Assembly (NCBI RefSeq): GCF_024733565.1
Contig: NZ_JANIOC010000006.1
Location: 217,803-281,802 of the forward strand
Origin: Rossellomorea sp. SC111
Lineage (GTDB): Bacteria > Bacillota > Bacilli > Bacillales > Bacillaceae_B
Length of the DNA: 64,000 bases
Reading direction: 5' to 3'
Shown piece after piece: positions 33,944 to 43,291 of this stretch. Position 1 is the stretch's first letter. Each line of letters begins with the position of its first letter. Position numbers and translations under genes: made by a program. The notes under the pieces were generated by a model. That model searched no databases and was not told where the DNA came from. It worked only from the letters and a program-made list of their open reading frames with translations.

Positions 33944-35299
33944 ATGGTAAAAGCTGGTCACTCTCAAGATGTATGGTTAACGCAGGACGAGAAACTCATT
34001 TGGCACTCCATGAAACCATATAATCCCGGGGGAACGATGGTTGTGACAGAATCTCACGGGTCGTGGATAACTGATCAGGATGGACAGAAGTATCTTGATG
34101 GTATGGCAGGATTATGGTGTGTAAACGTTGGATATGGACGACAGGAGTTAGCGGAAGCGGCTTACGAGCAGCTGAAGAAAATGGCTTACTTTCCTCTTAC
34201 CCAGAGTCATCAGCCAGCCATTGAACTTGCAGAGAAGTTAAATCAATTACTTGGTGATGACTATGTGATTTTCTTCTCTAATAGTGGATCTGAAGCGAAT
34301 GAAACGGCCTTTAAAATCGCCCGCCAGTATCATCAACAAAACGGTGAGCACGGAAGATATAAAATTTTTTCACGGTATAGAGGGTATCACGGTAATTCTA
34401 TGGGGGCACTGGCTGCTACAGGGCAGGCTCAGCGGAAATTTAAGTATGAACCATTGGCGCCTGGATTTCACCATGTTGCTCCTCCGGACGCATACCGCGA
34501 TGAATTGAAGGGGGGAGATCCCCATGACCTGCCGGGAGTGAAGGCAATTGATCAGGCCATGACATGGGAACTAAGTGAAACAGTCGCTGCACTGATCATG
34601 GAACCAATTATTACTGGCGGAGGAATCCTCATGCCGCAGGATGGTTATATGAAGGCTGCCAAAGAAGTGTGTGTGAAGCATGGGGCTCTCTTAATAGTAG
34701 ATGAAGTGATTTGTGGTTTTGGGCGGACCGGAAAGGCATTCGGCTTTATGAATTATGATGTGAAACCTGATATTATCACAATGGCCAAGGGGATAACCAG
34801 TGCTTATCTCCCATTATCCGCCACAGCTGTAAAACGAGAGATCTATGAAGCTTTTAAAGGATCTGAAGAATATGATTATTTTCGTCATATTAATACATTC
34901 GGAGGAAATCCTGCAGCTTGTGCCCTGGCTTTGAAGAACATTGAAATCATGGAAAAAGAGAGACTCTTTGACAGGTCAAAAGACCTGGGGGAAAAAACGT
35001 TAAATTCCTTGAAAAATCACCTCCAGGATCACCCCAATGTAGGGGATGTCAGAGGAAAGGGATTATTGATCGGAATTGAGATGGTGACGCATAAGGATAC
35101 CAAGGAGCCATTGGAGCTGGATAAAGTAAACTCAGTCATAGGATATTGTAAGCAGAACGGAGTCATCATCGGAAAAAATGGTGCTACGGTGGCAGGGTTC
35201 AATAACGTCCTGACCATATCACCTCCGTTAAACATCGAAGAAGAAGATCTGGAACGGCTGATATCGACTGTCATTGAAGGGATTCAACACCTTAAATAA
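33944..35299 (+). CDS. Omega-amino acid aminotransferase (beta-alanine:pyruvate type)
   Basis: This class III, PLP-dependent transaminase of 451 residues would convert beta-alanine or beta-aminoisobutyrate to the semialdehyde used by the enzyme just upstream. The PLP-phosphate region FFSNSGSEANETAFKIARQY lies near 107-126, the cofactor aspartate is in LLIVDEVICGFGRTG near 249, and the Schiff-base lysine is in MAKGITSAYLP near 282. Pyruvate as amino acceptor is inferred from close relatives. It ends the second transcription unit with a terminator. Confidence 0.88.
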   Translation: MVKAGHSQDVWLTQDEKLIWHSMKPYNPGGTMVVTESHGSWITDQDGQKYLDGMAGLWCVNVGYGRQELAEAAYEQLKKMAYFPLTQSHQPAIELAEKLNQLLGDDYVIFFSNSGSEANETAFKIARQYHQQNGEHGRYKIFSRYRGYHGNSMGALAATGQAQRKFKYEPLAPGFHHVAPPDAYRDELKGGDPHDLPGVKAIDQAMTWELSETVAALIMEPIITGGGILMPQDGYMKAAKEVCVKHGALLIVDEVICGFGRTGKAFGFMNYDVKPDIITMAKGITSAYLPLSATAVKREIYEAFKGSEEYDYFRHINTFGGNPAACALALKNIEIMEKERLFDRSKDLGEKTLNSLKNHLQDHPNVGDVRGKGLLIGIEMVTHKDTKEPLELDKVNSVIGYCKQNGVIIGKNGATVAGFNNVLTISPPLNIEEEDLERLISTVIEGIQHLK

Positions 35300-35306
35300 C
35301 CTGATT

Positions 35307-35340
35307 AAAGGCGTCTGCAAGTGCAGATGCCTTTAATTTT
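35307..35340. terminator. Bidirectional terminator between aminotransferase and VanW-like gene
   Basis: AAAGGCGTCTGCA pairs with TGCAGATGCCTTT (one G-U) across 2 nt. A/T-rich flanks on both sides fit the convergent genes; it overlaps the last codons of the minus-strand gene. Confidence 0.8.
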
Positions 35341-36259
35341 GTATGGAATGATCAACTTGTTTTTCCTGCGGTAATTTATGGGAAGCACTGGGGACCTTTC
35401 TTTTTTGTACATTGATAAGATCTGATGAATGGACGGTTATGATCACTTGTCCACCTATAATTTTTGCCCGAATGAGTATTGGCTGATTATAAGCGTTTTT
35501 AAAGGTGAAATCGGGACCGTACCAGCTTACGGTTGCATCCCTGCCCTTAGGGACATATGGAACCCGTTTCGAGTGATGATACCTTTCCAATATTGTTACG
35601 CCCGCTTGATCTACCGCATTATATAAGGTCGATGATACCTGGCAGATACCACCGCCGATATCCTCTGAAAGTTCCCCTCTTACAATGACGGGAGCTTTTT
35701 TATAACCCTTTTCTTTCGTTCTTTTTCCGACCACTCCATTAAAAGAGAACACCTCACCTGGAAACACCACCGCATTGTTGATTTTTTTGGTTGCGAGGGT
35801 AATATTTTGCGTTCGCTCTTCATTATGGTTATTAAAGAACGTTACATACTGCCCGATTTTTTGCGTTCGTATGTGAGCGAGAATTTCACTATCCACCTTT
35901 GGATATAACGTCAATAAAGGAGGTTCGATCAAGCCCGATCCCTTTGAGAATAAAAAACCATCGACCAGATTACGGAATTTCCTTTCATGGAGCATATATC
36001 CTGCCACTTCGGGGACTATCTGGTTATGTTCATTAATATAGGCATTATGAGGAGGGGTATAGACTATATTTTGAACATGAGAAACAAAATCCTCATAGTG
36101 CTTCTCATTCATTAATGGTTCATCCAATAATGGTGATTCAAGGTAGTGACGTTCAACTGAAATTTGTGTGTGATTTGGGGATTGGATATGTAGGTGATCG
36201 TGACTTCCCATTGCCGGAAATACCAACAGACCTATCGCAGACAGTTTAATCAAAAGCAT
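35333..36259 (-). CDS. Secreted VanW-family protein
   Basis: The 308-residue protein has a short hydrophobic N-terminus (LLIKLSAIGLLVFPAMG) that should act as a signal peptide or anchor. The VanW domain covers about residues 150-285: KKINNAVVFPGEVFSFNGVV, EDIGGGICQVSSTLYNAV, and YGPDFTFKNAYNQPILI with a terminal beta strand. VanW was first named in vancomycin-resistance clusters, but the family is common in Bacillus and its biochemical role is unclear; an envelope function is likely. The ribosome site AAGGGAGG is good. It is divergent from the L,D-transpeptidase-like gene. Confidence 0.85.
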   Translation of the reverse strand: MLLIKLSAIGLLVFPAMGSHDHLHIQSPNHTQISVERHYLESPLLDEPLMNEKHYEDFVSHVQNIVYTPPHNAYINEHNQIVPEVAGYMLHERKFRNLVDGFLFSKGSGLIEPPLLTLYPKVDSEILAHIRTQKIGQYVTFFNNHNEERTQNITLATKKINNAVVFPGEVFSFNGVVGKRTKEKGYKKAPVIVRGELSEDIGGGICQVSSTLYNAVDQAGVTILERYHHSKRVPYVPKGRDATVSWYGPDFTFKNAYNQPILIRAKIIGGQVIITVHSSDLINVQKRKVPSASHKLPQEKQVDHSIQN

Positions 36260-36389
36260 ATGAATCCTCCCTTTCCTTGGTAGTATCCGTATAAGAGAGC
36301 TATTTCATGTTTGAATGCTGCTTCCAAAAATTGCGTGAATGAACCGGCAACAGTGGGACCAAAACTAAGGAAAAAATGAGGTTTCGTAC

Positions 36390-37208
36390 ATGCTTGTTAT
36401 GATAAGATTCACAATCGTCCTTTCAATGCTCCTAGTCTTTGGAGCAAAAACGGCTGATGCCATACCGAGTTTTCAAGTTGAGATTCTTCCATGGGAACAA
36501 GTAAAGGGAATCATTCCAAACCATTCTTATTTTACGATTATTGATGTAGATACAGGGTTATCCTTCAACGTGCAGAGAAGGGCAGGAAGTAAGCATGCGG
36601 ATGTGCAGCCGGTCACAGAAAAAGACACGAAAATAATGAAAACCATATACGGAGGAAAGTGGAGTTGGGATCGTCGTGCCATTCTGGTAATGGTTCATGA
36701 CCAGCTCATCTCTGCCTCCATGAATGGAATGCCCCATGGTGCCGGAGCACTCCAAAATAATTTTCCAGGCCATTTCTGTGTCCATTTCTACGGAAGCACG
36801 ACACATAAGACCCCCACTCCAGACTTAGCCCATAAAGTCATGATATTGAAAGCAGGTGGTGAACTGGACAGGTTTTTATACCATATAGATCCAAACGAAT
36901 TGATCAATGTGCTGGAGATTGCCATTAATCAACACGATGAGAGACTCCTTTCACAAATAATGAGCGGAAACAATCGTTCATTAAAAAAGACACTTGCTTC
37001 GGTGAATCATATGGAGATCACCAAAAGATCGATCATCCCTGTAGAGGATTTGCCTTCTCTAGTGGCGATGAAATTACAATTCAGGGTGAAATGGACCCGA
37101 TCCGATCATTCTCAAGACGAAGGGAATGTTGAATTTTATTTACACAGGGATTCATTGGAAAATCAGTGGAGGATAGACGGCCGGACACTCATAGACGAAA
37201 TTCATTAA
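36390..37208 (+). CDS. Secreted protein with an L,D-transpeptidase-like (YkuD-type) motif
   Basis: The 272-residue protein has a signal peptide (LVMIRFTIVLSMLLVFGAKT, cleavage likely after ADA). The segment YFTIIDVDTGLSFNVQRRAG (about 47-66) resembles the first strands of the YkuD fold. MPHGAGALQNNFPGHFCVHF (about 113-132) has the HG...HxCxxx spacing of the L,D-transpeptidase active site with Cys as nucleophile. The C-terminal third is unlike the family and unknown. If right, it would cross-link or modify peptidoglycan outside the membrane. The motif is not canonical (no Ser-His-Gly-Cys), so the call is cautious. Confidence 0.5.
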   Translation: MLVMIRFTIVLSMLLVFGAKTADAIPSFQVEILPWEQVKGIIPNHSYFTIIDVDTGLSFNVQRRAGSKHADVQPVTEKDTKIMKTIYGGKWSWDRRAILVMVHDQLISASMNGMPHGAGALQNNFPGHFCVHFYGSTTHKTPTPDLAHKVMILKAGGELDRFLYHIDPNELINVLEIAINQHDERLLSQIMSGNNRSLKKTLASVNHMEITKRSIIPVEDLPSLVAMKLQFRVKWTRSDHSQDEGNVEFYLHRDSLENQWRIDGRTLIDEIH

Positions 37209-37326
37209 TGGACCCTCTAAGTTAGCATTAATTCCCTCCAGTGGATGAAATCTTATCCTTAACATGCGTTTTCAATAAACAAAATAGGGAAAAGGGTATA
37301 TAAATGAATTGTGGAGGGAAAGACCG

Positions 37327-37944
37327 ATGTTGGAGTTTGTCATGAAATTAATTAAGGAATTAGGAATGTGGGGGTTATTCGCTGGAAATGCCATTGAAGC
37401 GTCCTCGTTGCCTTTTCCAGGCGCCCTTGTGACGCTGGCTTATGGATACGTACTTGATCCCTCCCCGCTAAAGCTTTTGATATTAGCCCTCACAAGCAGC
37501 ATAATCTATACCATTTTTAGTTTCATCCCATATGGTATCGGATACAAGCTGAAGGATAAGATCAAGGAGAAAACCAGCTCGAAGAAAATTGAAAAGGGGC
37601 AAAAGTGGTTCAGGAAATGTGGTTTGTGGAGTATAGCGATTACGAGACCCCTCGGCATCGGTAATTATGTCTCATATGTTGCAGGTATCAGTAAAGTGAA
37701 TAAATGGAAATTTGGAGGTTTAACCTTCATAGGAATATTTCCGATTACCCTCACGATGTTAATAGTCGGGAAAAATGGTAATTTGAAATCTGTTCAATCC
37801 ATGATGAGTCAGATTCAGACCTATCTTCTCATCGGAGGGGCAGTGCTCATTGTCGGTTATCTGTTATATAAATTCATGTATAAACCAAAAGCAAAGTCCA
37901 ATTGTTTGCACGATGAATCAAGCATCGCCAAGCAGGCAGAATAG
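37327..37944 (+). CDS. DedA-family membrane protein
   Basis: The 205-residue protein belongs to the DedA/VTT superfamily, whose members flip lipids such as undecaprenyl phosphate or phosphatidylethanolamine. It has an N-terminal re-entrant region (GNAIEASSLPFPGALVTLAYGY, about 20-41), a loop with basic residues, RPLGIGNYVSYVAGISKVNKW (about 113-133) and C-terminal helices. ATG 37327 with GGAGGGAAAG is preferred over a longer frame that starts at GTG-like codons. Single gene between the secreted-protein pair and mutS; its substrate is unknown. Confidence 0.85.
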   Translation: MLEFVMKLIKELGMWGLFAGNAIEASSLPFPGALVTLAYGYVLDPSPLKLLILALTSSIIYTIFSFIPYGIGYKLKDKIKEKTSSKKIEKGQKWFRKCGLWSIAITRPLGIGNYVSYVAGISKVNKWKFGGLTFIGIFPITLTMLIVGKNGNLKSVQSMMSQIQTYLLIGGAVLIVGYLLYKFMYKPKAKSNCLHDESSIAKQAE

Positions 37945-37954
37945 ATAAGGTGAA

Positions 37955-37990
37955 AGTTCGCTCCTGAATATAGGAAGCGGATTTTTTTTG
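37955..37990 (+). terminator. dedA-like gene terminator
   Basis: TTCGCTCCT pairs with AGGAAGCGGA with one bulge, followed by eight T. Confidence 0.65.
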
Positions 37991-38110
37991 AAGAAAAAAG
38001 TCCATTTTCAAATGTGCTTCCTCATTCTACTACATGCTTCAACCCTGATCCGTATGATATAATGAATAGTCGAGAATAGCAGATTTACTTGGAAAGGTTT
38101 GAATGAAACC

Positions 38111-40732
38111 ATGACACAATATACTCCAATGATAAAACAATACTTACAAGTAAAGGCAGAATACCAGGATGCCTTTTTATTTTTTCGTTTAGGCGATTTT
38201 TATGAAATGTTTTTTGATGATGCCGTCAAAGCGTCCCAGGAACTTGAAATTACCTTAACAAGCCGTGATGGGGGAGGAAAGGAACGAATTCCCATGTGCG
38301 GTGTACCTTATCATTCTGCTCCTAATTACATAGAGCAACTCATCGATAAAGGTTATAAAGTAGCGATATGCGAACAGACGGAAGATCCAAAGCAAGCCAA
38401 GGGGGTCGTGAAGAGGGAAGTCGTCCAGCTCATTACACCCGGTACGGTTATGGATGGGAAAGGTCTGAATGACAAAGAAAATAACTATATTGCTTCAGTA
38501 ACCGATTTTGATGATGATACGTTTGGCCTCGCCTATAGCGATCTGACGACCGGGGAAACCAAGGTGACGGTCGTTTCGGATGGACTGCAGGCATTGATGA
38601 ATGAATTATCCACCATTGGGGCGAAAGAAGTGGTCATTCACCCTGATCTTTCTGATGAGGTTCAGGGAAGGATCAAAGAAAGAACAGATGTTACTTTATC
38701 GTATGAGGAGGACTCAAGTCTTGGACATGCCTTCACTCATCTGATGGAACGTCTGAAGCAAGAGAAACTTATAAAAGCTTCTTCCCTCCTGTTTCATTAT
38801 TTATTCCGGACACAGAAAAGGAGTTTGGATCATCTGCAAATCGTGGAGACGTATCAGCTTCACCAATTTATGAAAATGGATTATTATTCGAAGCGTAATC
38901 TGGAATTGACAGAGACCATACGTTCCAAAGGGAAAAAAGGGTCGCTCCTTTGGCTTTTGGATGAAACGATGACAGCGATGGGAGCAAGGCTTTTAAAGCA
39001 GTGGATCGATCGTCCACTCATTCATAAACAGGAAATCGAAAGGCGTCAGACAGTGGTAGAAGTACTATTGGAACGTTTCTTTGAAAGGCAGGACCTGAGA
39101 GACCTCCTGAAAGAAGTGTATGATCTCGAGAGGCTGGCAGGTCGCGTCGCCTTTGGGAATGTAAATGGTCGTGATCTGATCCAGTTGAAAAAGTCCCTTC
39201 AACAAGTTCCTGTATTAAAGCAATTGATCCAAACATTGGAGAGTGATGCAACCGATGAGCTTATCGCCAGGCTCGACCCATGTGAAGAGTTGACAGACCT
39301 TCTTGAAAAAGCATTGATAGAAAATCCTCCATTATCTATAAAAGAAGGAAGCCTGATTCAGGATGGGTATCATACCGAACTGGATCAATATCGTGACGCA
39401 AGCAAAAATGGTAAGTCATGGATTGCGAAGCTTGAACGGGACGAAAGGGAACGGACTGGAATCAGGTCTCTTAAAGTGGGCTTTAACCGTGTATTTGGTT
39501 ACTACATCGAAGTAACGAGAGCGAATCTGCAGCACTTGGAAGAAGGACGTTATGAACGGAAGCAGACTTTAACAAATGCTGAACGGTTTATCACGCCAGA
39601 ATTAAAAGAGAAAGAATCCCTTATCCTCCAGGCGGATGAAAAGAGTGTGGATTTAGAATATGAATTGTTCCTGGGGATACGTGAAAGGGTCAAGGAATTT
39701 ATCCCCCGCCTGCAAAAATTGGCGAAACTCGTCAGTGAACTGGACGTTCTGCAGTGCTTTGCCACCGTCAGTGAGAAACGTCATTACACACGTCCTTTGT
39801 TCAATGATGAGAGAAAAATCGTCTTGAAAGATGGAAGGCATCCCGTTGTCGAAAAGGTGATGGGCGCACAGGAGTATGTTCCGAATGATTGCTATATGGA
39901 TGAGGAACGGGAAGTCTTTCTCATTACCGGTCCCAATATGTCTGGTAAAAGTACTTATATGAGACAGGTGGCGCTAACGAGCATCTTGGCCCAAATCGGA
40001 TGTTATGTGCCTGCAAGCGAGGCAAACCTTCCTGTATTCGATCAAGTATTCACCCGCATTGGAGCAGCGGATGACCTGATCTCCGGACAAAGCACATTCA
40101 TGGTAGAAATGCTTGAGGCGAAGAATGCGATCATTCACGCCACTCAACAAAGCCTGATACTGTTCGATGAAATTGGACGGGGCACGTCCACTTATGATGG
40201 GATGGCACTGGCACAAGCGATCATTGAATACATTCATGAACATATCGGGGCGAAAACCCTTTTCTCTACTCACTATCATGAATTGACGGTTCTTGAAGAA
40301 GAGTTGCCAAAAGTGAAAAATGTTCATGTCAGTGCGATGGAGCAAAACGGAAAACTTGTTTTCCTTCATAAAATCAAAGAGGGTGCGGCAGATAAAAGCT
40401 ATGGAATACATGTTGCTGAACTCGCCGAACTGCCCCAAGCCTTAATTCAAAGAGCGAATGAAATTCTTCTGGAGCTTGAACGGAAGGAAGAGCCTTCTTC
40501 TTTAAGCGAAGTAGCCGCTTCAAAGGAATCATCAGTAGTAAAGCAGGAAACACATGAAGATGAATTGGCCCAGCTGTCCTTCTTTGGCGCAGAGAAATCG
40601 GAAAAGAAAGCAACGTTGAATACCAAAGAAAAGAAATGTATAGAGGAATTGAAAAAATTGGATATCCTTGAAATGACGCCATTAGATGCTATGAATACAC
40701 TATACGGAATCCAAAAAAAGTTAAAGCATTAA
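38111..40732 (+). CDS. mutS: DNA mismatch repair protein MutS
   Basis: MutS recognises mismatches and, with ATP, recruits MutL. The 873-residue protein starts with the family pattern [20 protein letters not shown] and the mismatch-wedge FYEMF. It ends in the ATPase with Walker [15 protein letters not shown] and Walker [21 protein letters not shown]. The C-terminal tail keeps a short QLSFFG motif, a likely beta-clamp binding site. ATG 38111 gives the family N-terminus; a TTG four codons earlier sits too close to the AAAGG. mutL follows 15 nt later. Confidence 0.98.
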   Translation: MTQYTPMIKQYLQVKAEYQDAFLFFRLGDFYEMFFDDAVKASQELEITLTSRDGGGKERIPMCGVPYHSAPNYIEQLIDKGYKVAICEQTEDPKQAKGVVKREVVQLITPGTVMDGKGLNDKENNYIASVTDFDDDTFGLAYSDLTTGETKVTVVSDGLQALMNELSTIGAKEVVIHPDLSDEVQGRIKERTDVTLSYEEDSSLGHAFTHLMERLKQEKLIKASSLLFHYLFRTQKRSLDHLQIVETYQLHQFMKMDYYSKRNLELTETIRSKGKKGSLLWLLDETMTAMGARLLKQWIDRPLIHKQEIERRQTVVEVLLERFFERQDLRDLLKEVYDLERLAGRVAFGNVNGRDLIQLKKSLQQVPVLKQLIQTLESDATDELIARLDPCEELTDLLEKALIENPPLSIKEGSLIQDGYHTELDQYRDASKNGKSWIAKLERDERERTGIRSLKVGFNRVFGYYIEVTRANLQHLEEGRYERKQTLTNAERFITPELKEKESLILQADEKSVDLEYELFLGIRERVKEFIPRLQKLAKLVSELDVLQCFATVSEKRHYTRPLFNDERKIVLKDGRHPVVEKVMGAQEYVPNDCYMDEEREVFLITGPNMSGKSTYMRQVALTSILAQIGCYVPASEANLPVFDQVFTRIGAADDLISGQSTFMVEMLEAKNAIIHATQQSLILFDEIGRGTSTYDGMALAQAIIEYIHEHIGAKTLFSTHYHELTVLEEELPKVKNVHVSAMEQNGKLVFLHKIKEGAADKSYGIHVAELAELPQALIQRANEILLELERKEEPSSLSEVAASKESSVVKQETHEDELAQLSFFGAEKSEKKATLNTKEKKCIEELKKLDILEMTPLDAMNTLYGIQKKLKH

Positions 40733-40747
40733 GGAGGTGGAACTGTG

Positions 40748-42616
40748 ATGAAGATATTTCAGCTTGATGAGTCCCTTTCTAATAAAATCGCGGCAGGGGA
40801 AGTGGTGGAACGACCGGCTTCTGTGGTGAAGGAACTCCTTGAAAACAGCATCGATGCCGGTGGGAGCGTCATAGAAATCCATATCGAGGAAGCAGGTTTA
40901 CAATCGATACGCATCATCGATAATGGCGACGGAATTGAGAAGGAAGATGTCCATACAGCCTTTAAACGGCATGCAACGAGTAAGATCAAAGATGAAAACG
41001 ACCTATTCCGCATCCGGACGTTGGGATTCAGGGGAGAAGCTCTTCCGAGTATCGCTTCCGTTTCTCATTTCATGTTAAAAACGAGTACGGGTGAAGGTCC
41101 GGGTACGAGCATTGAACTCCAAGGCGGAGAAGTACATTCGATTGAAAGCACGTCGTCCAGAAAAGGAACAGATATCACAGTTTCACAACTATTCTTCAAT
41201 ACACCTGCACGTTTAAAATACATGAAGACCATTCATACGGAGCTCGGGAATATAACGGATGTAGTAAACCGGATCGCCCTTGCTCATCCTTTTGTCTCCA
41301 TCAAGCTTCTCCATAACGGCAAATCGCTTTTGCACACGAATGGGAATGGTGATGTCCAGCAGGTTCTTGCCGCCATTTATGGAGTCGGGATAGCGAAGAA
41401 AATGGTGCCGATCGAAGTAGAGTCCCTGGATTTTAAAGTAAAGGGATATATATCCCTTCCAGAGATCACCCGGGCATCGAGGAATTACATTTCGACGATG
41501 ATTAATGGTAGATTCATTAAGAACTATGCTTTGGCGAAAGCGATCGGGGAAGGATATCACACACTTCTTCCCATCGGACGCCATCCCATCGTGCTTCTCA
41601 GTATCGAGATGGATCCGATCCTGGTGGATGTGAATGTGCATCCGTCTAAGATGGAGGTCCGCATCAGTAAGGAAGCAGAGCTCAATGCGTTGGTGACGGA
41701 AGGAATCAAGATGGTGTTTAAAGGAAAGGAACTAATTCCATCAGGATCCACCCCGCCAAAACCGGCTCAGCAGAAATCTGAGCAGACATACATGAATCTC
41801 GAGCACGCGGCGAAAAGAAAAGAAGTTAAACATGATAACAGAGACTACGTCCGGGAGAGGCTGCTTCCCAAAGAAGAGATGGTGAAGCTGTATGAGCCGC
41901 AACCGCCTGTCATTGATACGAGTGAAACATCAAGTATCGTTTCTAATGAAGAACCTCTTCATGGAACCTCCATCGAGGAAGAGGAAACCCGGGAACAACC
42001 TGTTCGAGACATCGATGATGAAAAGGAAAAACCTCGGGTTCCCACACTTTATCCTGTCGGGCAAATGCATGGCACGTATATATTTGCGCAAAATGAACGC
42101 GGTCTCTATATCATTGATCAGCATGCAGCTCAGGAACGGATCAAGTATGAATTTTATAAAGAGAAAGTAGGGGAGGTCACAAATGAGCTTCAGGAACTCC
42201 TCGTCCCCCTAACCCTTGAATTTTCAACGGATGAGTATATCAAGATCAATGAATATCGCTCTCTCCTTGAAGAAGTAGGGGTTTTCCTTGAGGATTTCGG
42301 ATACAACAGTTTCATCGTTCGTAGCCACCCACAGTGGTTCCCTAAAGGGGAAGAGCAGCAAACCATTGAAGACATGATTGAGCAGATCATCAAGATGAAT
42401 AAGGTCGACATTAAAAGGTTGAGGGAAGAGGCAGCCATCATGATGAGTTGCAAAGGATCCATTAAAGCAAATCACCATTTGCGAAATGAGGACATGCAGG
42501 CACTCCTGGATGAATTAAGAAGAACCAGCGATCCATTCACCTGCCCCCACGGGCGACCGATTATCATTCATTATTCGACTTATGAAATGGAAAAAATGTT
42601 CAAACGGATTATGTAA
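40748..42616 (+). CDS. mutL: DNA mismatch repair protein MutL
   Basis: MutL links MutS to strand incision. The 622-residue protein has the GHKL ATPase N-terminus ([43 protein letters not shown]) and a variable acidic linker (about 335-425). The C-terminal endonuclease domain carries the metal-binding [12 protein letters not shown] near 461 and [10 protein letters not shown] near 600. These nicking motifs are expected in bacteria without MutH. ATG 40748 or the adjacent GTG 40745 both fit the AAGGAGG. Confidence 0.98.
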   Translation: MKIFQLDESLSNKIAAGEVVERPASVVKELLENSIDAGGSVIEIHIEEAGLQSIRIIDNGDGIEKEDVHTAFKRHATSKIKDENDLFRIRTLGFRGEALPSIASVSHFMLKTSTGEGPGTSIELQGGEVHSIESTSSRKGTDITVSQLFFNTPARLKYMKTIHTELGNITDVVNRIALAHPFVSIKLLHNGKSLLHTNGNGDVQQVLAAIYGVGIAKKMVPIEVESLDFKVKGYISLPEITRASRNYISTMINGRFIKNYALAKAIGEGYHTLLPIGRHPIVLLSIEMDPILVDVNVHPSKMEVRISKEAELNALVTEGIKMVFKGKELIPSGSTPPKPAQQKSEQTYMNLEHAAKRKEVKHDNRDYVRERLLPKEEMVKLYEPQPPVIDTSETSSIVSNEEPLHGTSIEEEETREQPVRDIDDEKEKPRVPTLYPVGQMHGTYIFAQNERGLYIIDQHAAQERIKYEFYKEKVGEVTNELQELLVPLTLEFSTDEYIKINEYRSLLEEVGVFLEDFGYNSFIVRSHPQWFPKGEEQQTIEDMIEQIIKMNKVDIKRLREEAAIMMSCKGSIKANHHLRNEDMQALLDELRRTSDPFTCPHGRPIIIHYSTYEMEKMFKRIM

Positions 42617-42624
42617 TGGAATGA

Positions 42625-42658
42625 ATGGGGGATGAGCCTTTTAAAGGTTCATCCCCCT
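42625..42658. terminator. Bidirectional terminator after mutL
   Basis: GGGGGATGAGCCTTT pairs with AAAGGTTCATCCCCC (one G-U), next to both stops of the convergent mutL and DUF4385 genes. Confidence 0.8.
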
Positions 42659-43105
42659 TCATCCATATTTGTTCTGATGTTCCTTTTTCATTTTCAGATA
42701 GTCATCATCTTCTCTCGCAAGTTTCCATTTCGCTTCAAAAATGGCGGCTGATTCAGCTTTCTCTTCATCTATCTCTCGATCATTGATATCCCCATCCTTA
42801 TTGTACTTCTTCCCACCAGGATAATTGGCGTACCTTCTGGCCCTCGTATAGCCCATCTGAAGGAATTTCCTTGCCATATCCATTCCCACAAAATCACTTT
42901 GCTCCTTATATTGAAGAAACATGTGATAAATGGTATTTGAGGATTCTTCTGCAATATCCGGTGTTTTAAAACGCCACTGGGGAAGGATTTCGCTTTTGTA
43001 GGGCTTTACAAGTAAAACGCCTTGTTCCCCGCGGCCTACACGGTATTTTTCAGGGTGTTTTCGAAAATCAATGGAATCAAAATCAAGCTCATAATCAAAA
43101 GACAT
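42659..43105 (-). CDS. DUF4385-family protein
   Basis: The 148-residue soluble protein has the conserved block IDFRKHPEKYRVGRGEQGVL (about 11-30) and the WRFKTPDIA, GMDMARKFLQMGYTRARRYA and GGKKY segments that define DUF4385. Function is unknown. The conserved Arg- and Lys-rich motifs could bind nucleic acid, but that is only a guess. ATG 43105 follows AGGAGGTGAAGG. It is transcribed away from a large inverted repeat that sits between it and the methyltransferase gene. Confidence 0.85.
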   Translation of the reverse strand: MSFDYELDFDSIDFRKHPEKYRVGRGEQGVLLVKPYKSEILPQWRFKTPDIAEESSNTIYHMFLQYKEQSDFVGMDMARKFLQMGYTRARRYANYPGGKKYNKDGDINDREIDEEKAESAAIFEAKWKLAREDDDYLKMKKEHQNKYG

Positions 43106-43172
43106 GTCCTTCACCTCCTAACTGCTTTTTACCCATAATCCTCATAGGGATAAACGGAGGTAAGTTCCTGAT

Positions 43173-43197
43173 GTTACGATAATAATATTATGGTAAC
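43173..43197. promoter_or_regulatory. 25-bp inverted repeat in a divergent promoter region
   Basis: GTTACGATAATA, one central base, then TATTATGGTAAC: 12-bp arms with 11 of 12 pairs. It is placed 68 nt before DUF4385 and 95 nt before the methyltransferase and could regulate both. Confidence 0.5.
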
Positions 43198-43258
43198 CGG
43201 TTGGGTTTTATGAAAAAAGAGGGTTTTCACTTCTTTTCTTTAATGTATATAGGAAGAA

Positions 43259-43272
43259 TGTAAGCGCTTTTA
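43259..43272 (+). promoter_or_regulatory. cre-like site before the methyltransferase gene
   Basis: TGTAAGCGCTTTTA matches the cre consensus except at position 13, 20 nt before the start codon. Confidence 0.4.
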
Positions 43273-43291
43273 TAAGAGGGGAGTGGTTTGG

